DNA from: Roseinatronobacter sp. S2
Lineage (GTDB): Bacteria; Pseudomonadota; Alphaproteobacteria; Rhodobacterales; Rhodobacteraceae
Assembly (NCBI RefSeq): GCF_029581395.1
Contig: NZ_CP121113.1
Coordinates: 310,001-374,000 of the forward strand
DNA length: 64,000 bases
Direction: 5' to 3'
Shown piece by piece: positions 63,477 through 64,000 of this stretch. A model generated the notes under the pieces. That model made no database searches, was not told the DNA's origin, and was given only the letters and a program-made list of their open reading frames with translations. Position 1 is the first letter of the stretch. Every line of letters begins with the position of its first letter. The position numbers and the translations under genes were made by a program.

Positions 63477-64000
63477 CCCTCGATCACCCCGCGCAAGGAC
63501 AGATAATTCAACAATTCCAACAAAGGCAGGCCGAGTATGGTGAAATAATCGCCCTGCACCTGCGCAAACAGGCGCACGCCCTCCTCCTCCAGCTTATAGG
63601 CGCCGACAGACTCGGATATGCCGGGCCAGTTGCGCGCGATATAGCTGTCCAGAAAGCTGTCTGAAAACGGCCGCATCGTCAACCGCGCGACACCGACATG
63701 TCGCCAGACAGGCTCGCCGCCGCTATACAACACCGCCGCCGACAAAAGCTGGTGCGTTTGTCCGCGCAGTTGCAGCAATTGATCGCGGGCAGCTTGTTCG
63801 GTTTCGGGTTTTTCCAGGCACGCCCCCTTGAATGACAGAATCTGGTCGCAGCCAAGCACATACGACTCCGGTCTGCGTCCCGCCACTTTGCGCGCCTTGC
63901 TTTCGGCCAGCGTATCGGCCACGTCGCGCGGGCTTGCCCCTTCCATCAGCAGCGCATCGCGGATTGCGGCTTCATCCACGCGCGCGGGCTGCACATCAAC
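63473..64000 (-). CDS. maf: Maf-family nucleotide pyrophosphatase (cut by window edge)
   Basis: The C-terminal 175 codons of a Maf protein, which hydrolyses non-canonical or canonical nucleoside triphosphates to monophosphates. The visible motifs are [38 protein letters not shown] and [11 protein letters not shown]. The start with the usual SSSPxR motif lies off the right edge. Overlap with aroE is 4 bases. Confidence 0.92.
   Translation of the reverse strand, partial: VDVQPARVDEAAIRDALLMEGASPRDVADTLAESKARKVAGRRPESYVLGCDQILSFKGACLEKPETEQAARDQLLQLRGQTHQLLSAAVLYSGGEPVWRHVGVARLTMRPFSDSFLDSYIARNWPGISESVGAYKLEEEGVRLFAQVQGDYFTILGLPLLELLNYLSLRGVIEG

Overview
The window is a stretch of alphaproteobacterial chromosome, most likely from the Rhodobacteraceae (Roseobacter/Rhodobacter group). 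The basis is high GC with dense coding, tight operons with ATGA overlaps, family-typical gene sets (glnK-amtB, def-def-like-fmt, tamA-tamB, phaA-phaB, maf-aroE-coaE-dnaQ, lon, ahcY), a DUF2853 protein, an RTX protein with a short hydrophobic N-terminus, and one copy of a palindromic intergenic repeat I know from alphaproteobacteria. No plasmid, phage, transposase or CRISPR signature was seen.

Layout, left half. 1-4.5 kb: start of an acyl-CoA ligase, a PPOX-type flavoprotein, and an ftsE-ftsX-plsC operon, with a zinc-ribbon membrane protein diverging from ftsE. 4.5-9 kb: a bifunctional penicillin-binding protein, then glnK-amtB and a tRNA-Val. 9-20.6 kb: lon, DUF2853, an MltB-type lytic transglycosylase, glutathionyl-hydroquinone reductase, a PatB/MalY-type C-S lyase, two peptide-deformylase-family genes and fmt, trmB, an FKBP/SlyD-type isomerase and an RTX protein. 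rpsO follows at 20.8 kb.

The accessory part is 21.3-37.6 kb: seven same-strand, almost gapless genes. In order they are a tyrosine-kinase-like P-loop protein with a broken P-loop, a Wzz-type chain-length protein, an O-antigen polymerase/ligase-like membrane protein, a type I PKS (KS-AT-KR-DH-ACP-TE), a GT2 glycosyltransferase, a one-module NRPS (formyltransferase - degenerate C remnant - glycine-type A domain split by a luciferase-like monooxygenase - PCP), and a 4'-phosphopantetheinyl transferase. This reads as a polysaccharide-assembly locus fused with a tiny hybrid assembly line plus its own activating enzyme. A formylated, possibly oxidised glycine starter extended once by the PKS is the simplest prediction. 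This is the best candidate for a new system.

Right half. 37.8-39.2 kb: a small secreted protein, a PCu(A)C copper chaperone and a companion secreted protein. 39.2-46.3 kb: enoyl-CoA hydratase-like and SDR genes behind tamB and tamA. 46.5-51.2 kb: ahcY, trhO, the NAD-salvage pair pncA-pncB and a DUF465 gene. 51.3-53.3 kb: phaB and phaA for polyhydroxybutyrate. 53.5-58.7 kb: hspQ, an RsbW/RsbV-like pair, a second thiolase, a GAF/fRMsr gene overlapping a saccharopine dehydrogenase-like gene, and an EamA transporter. 58.7-64 kb: an SDR, an HD phosphohydrolase, hemF, then dnaQ, coaE, aroE and maf on the minus strand, maf running off the edge.

Two copies of a 171-172 bp imperfectly palindromic element sit 43 kb apart in opposite orientation (17887-18057 and 61191-61362), each between convergent genes. 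No gene-free gap exceeds about 275 bases.
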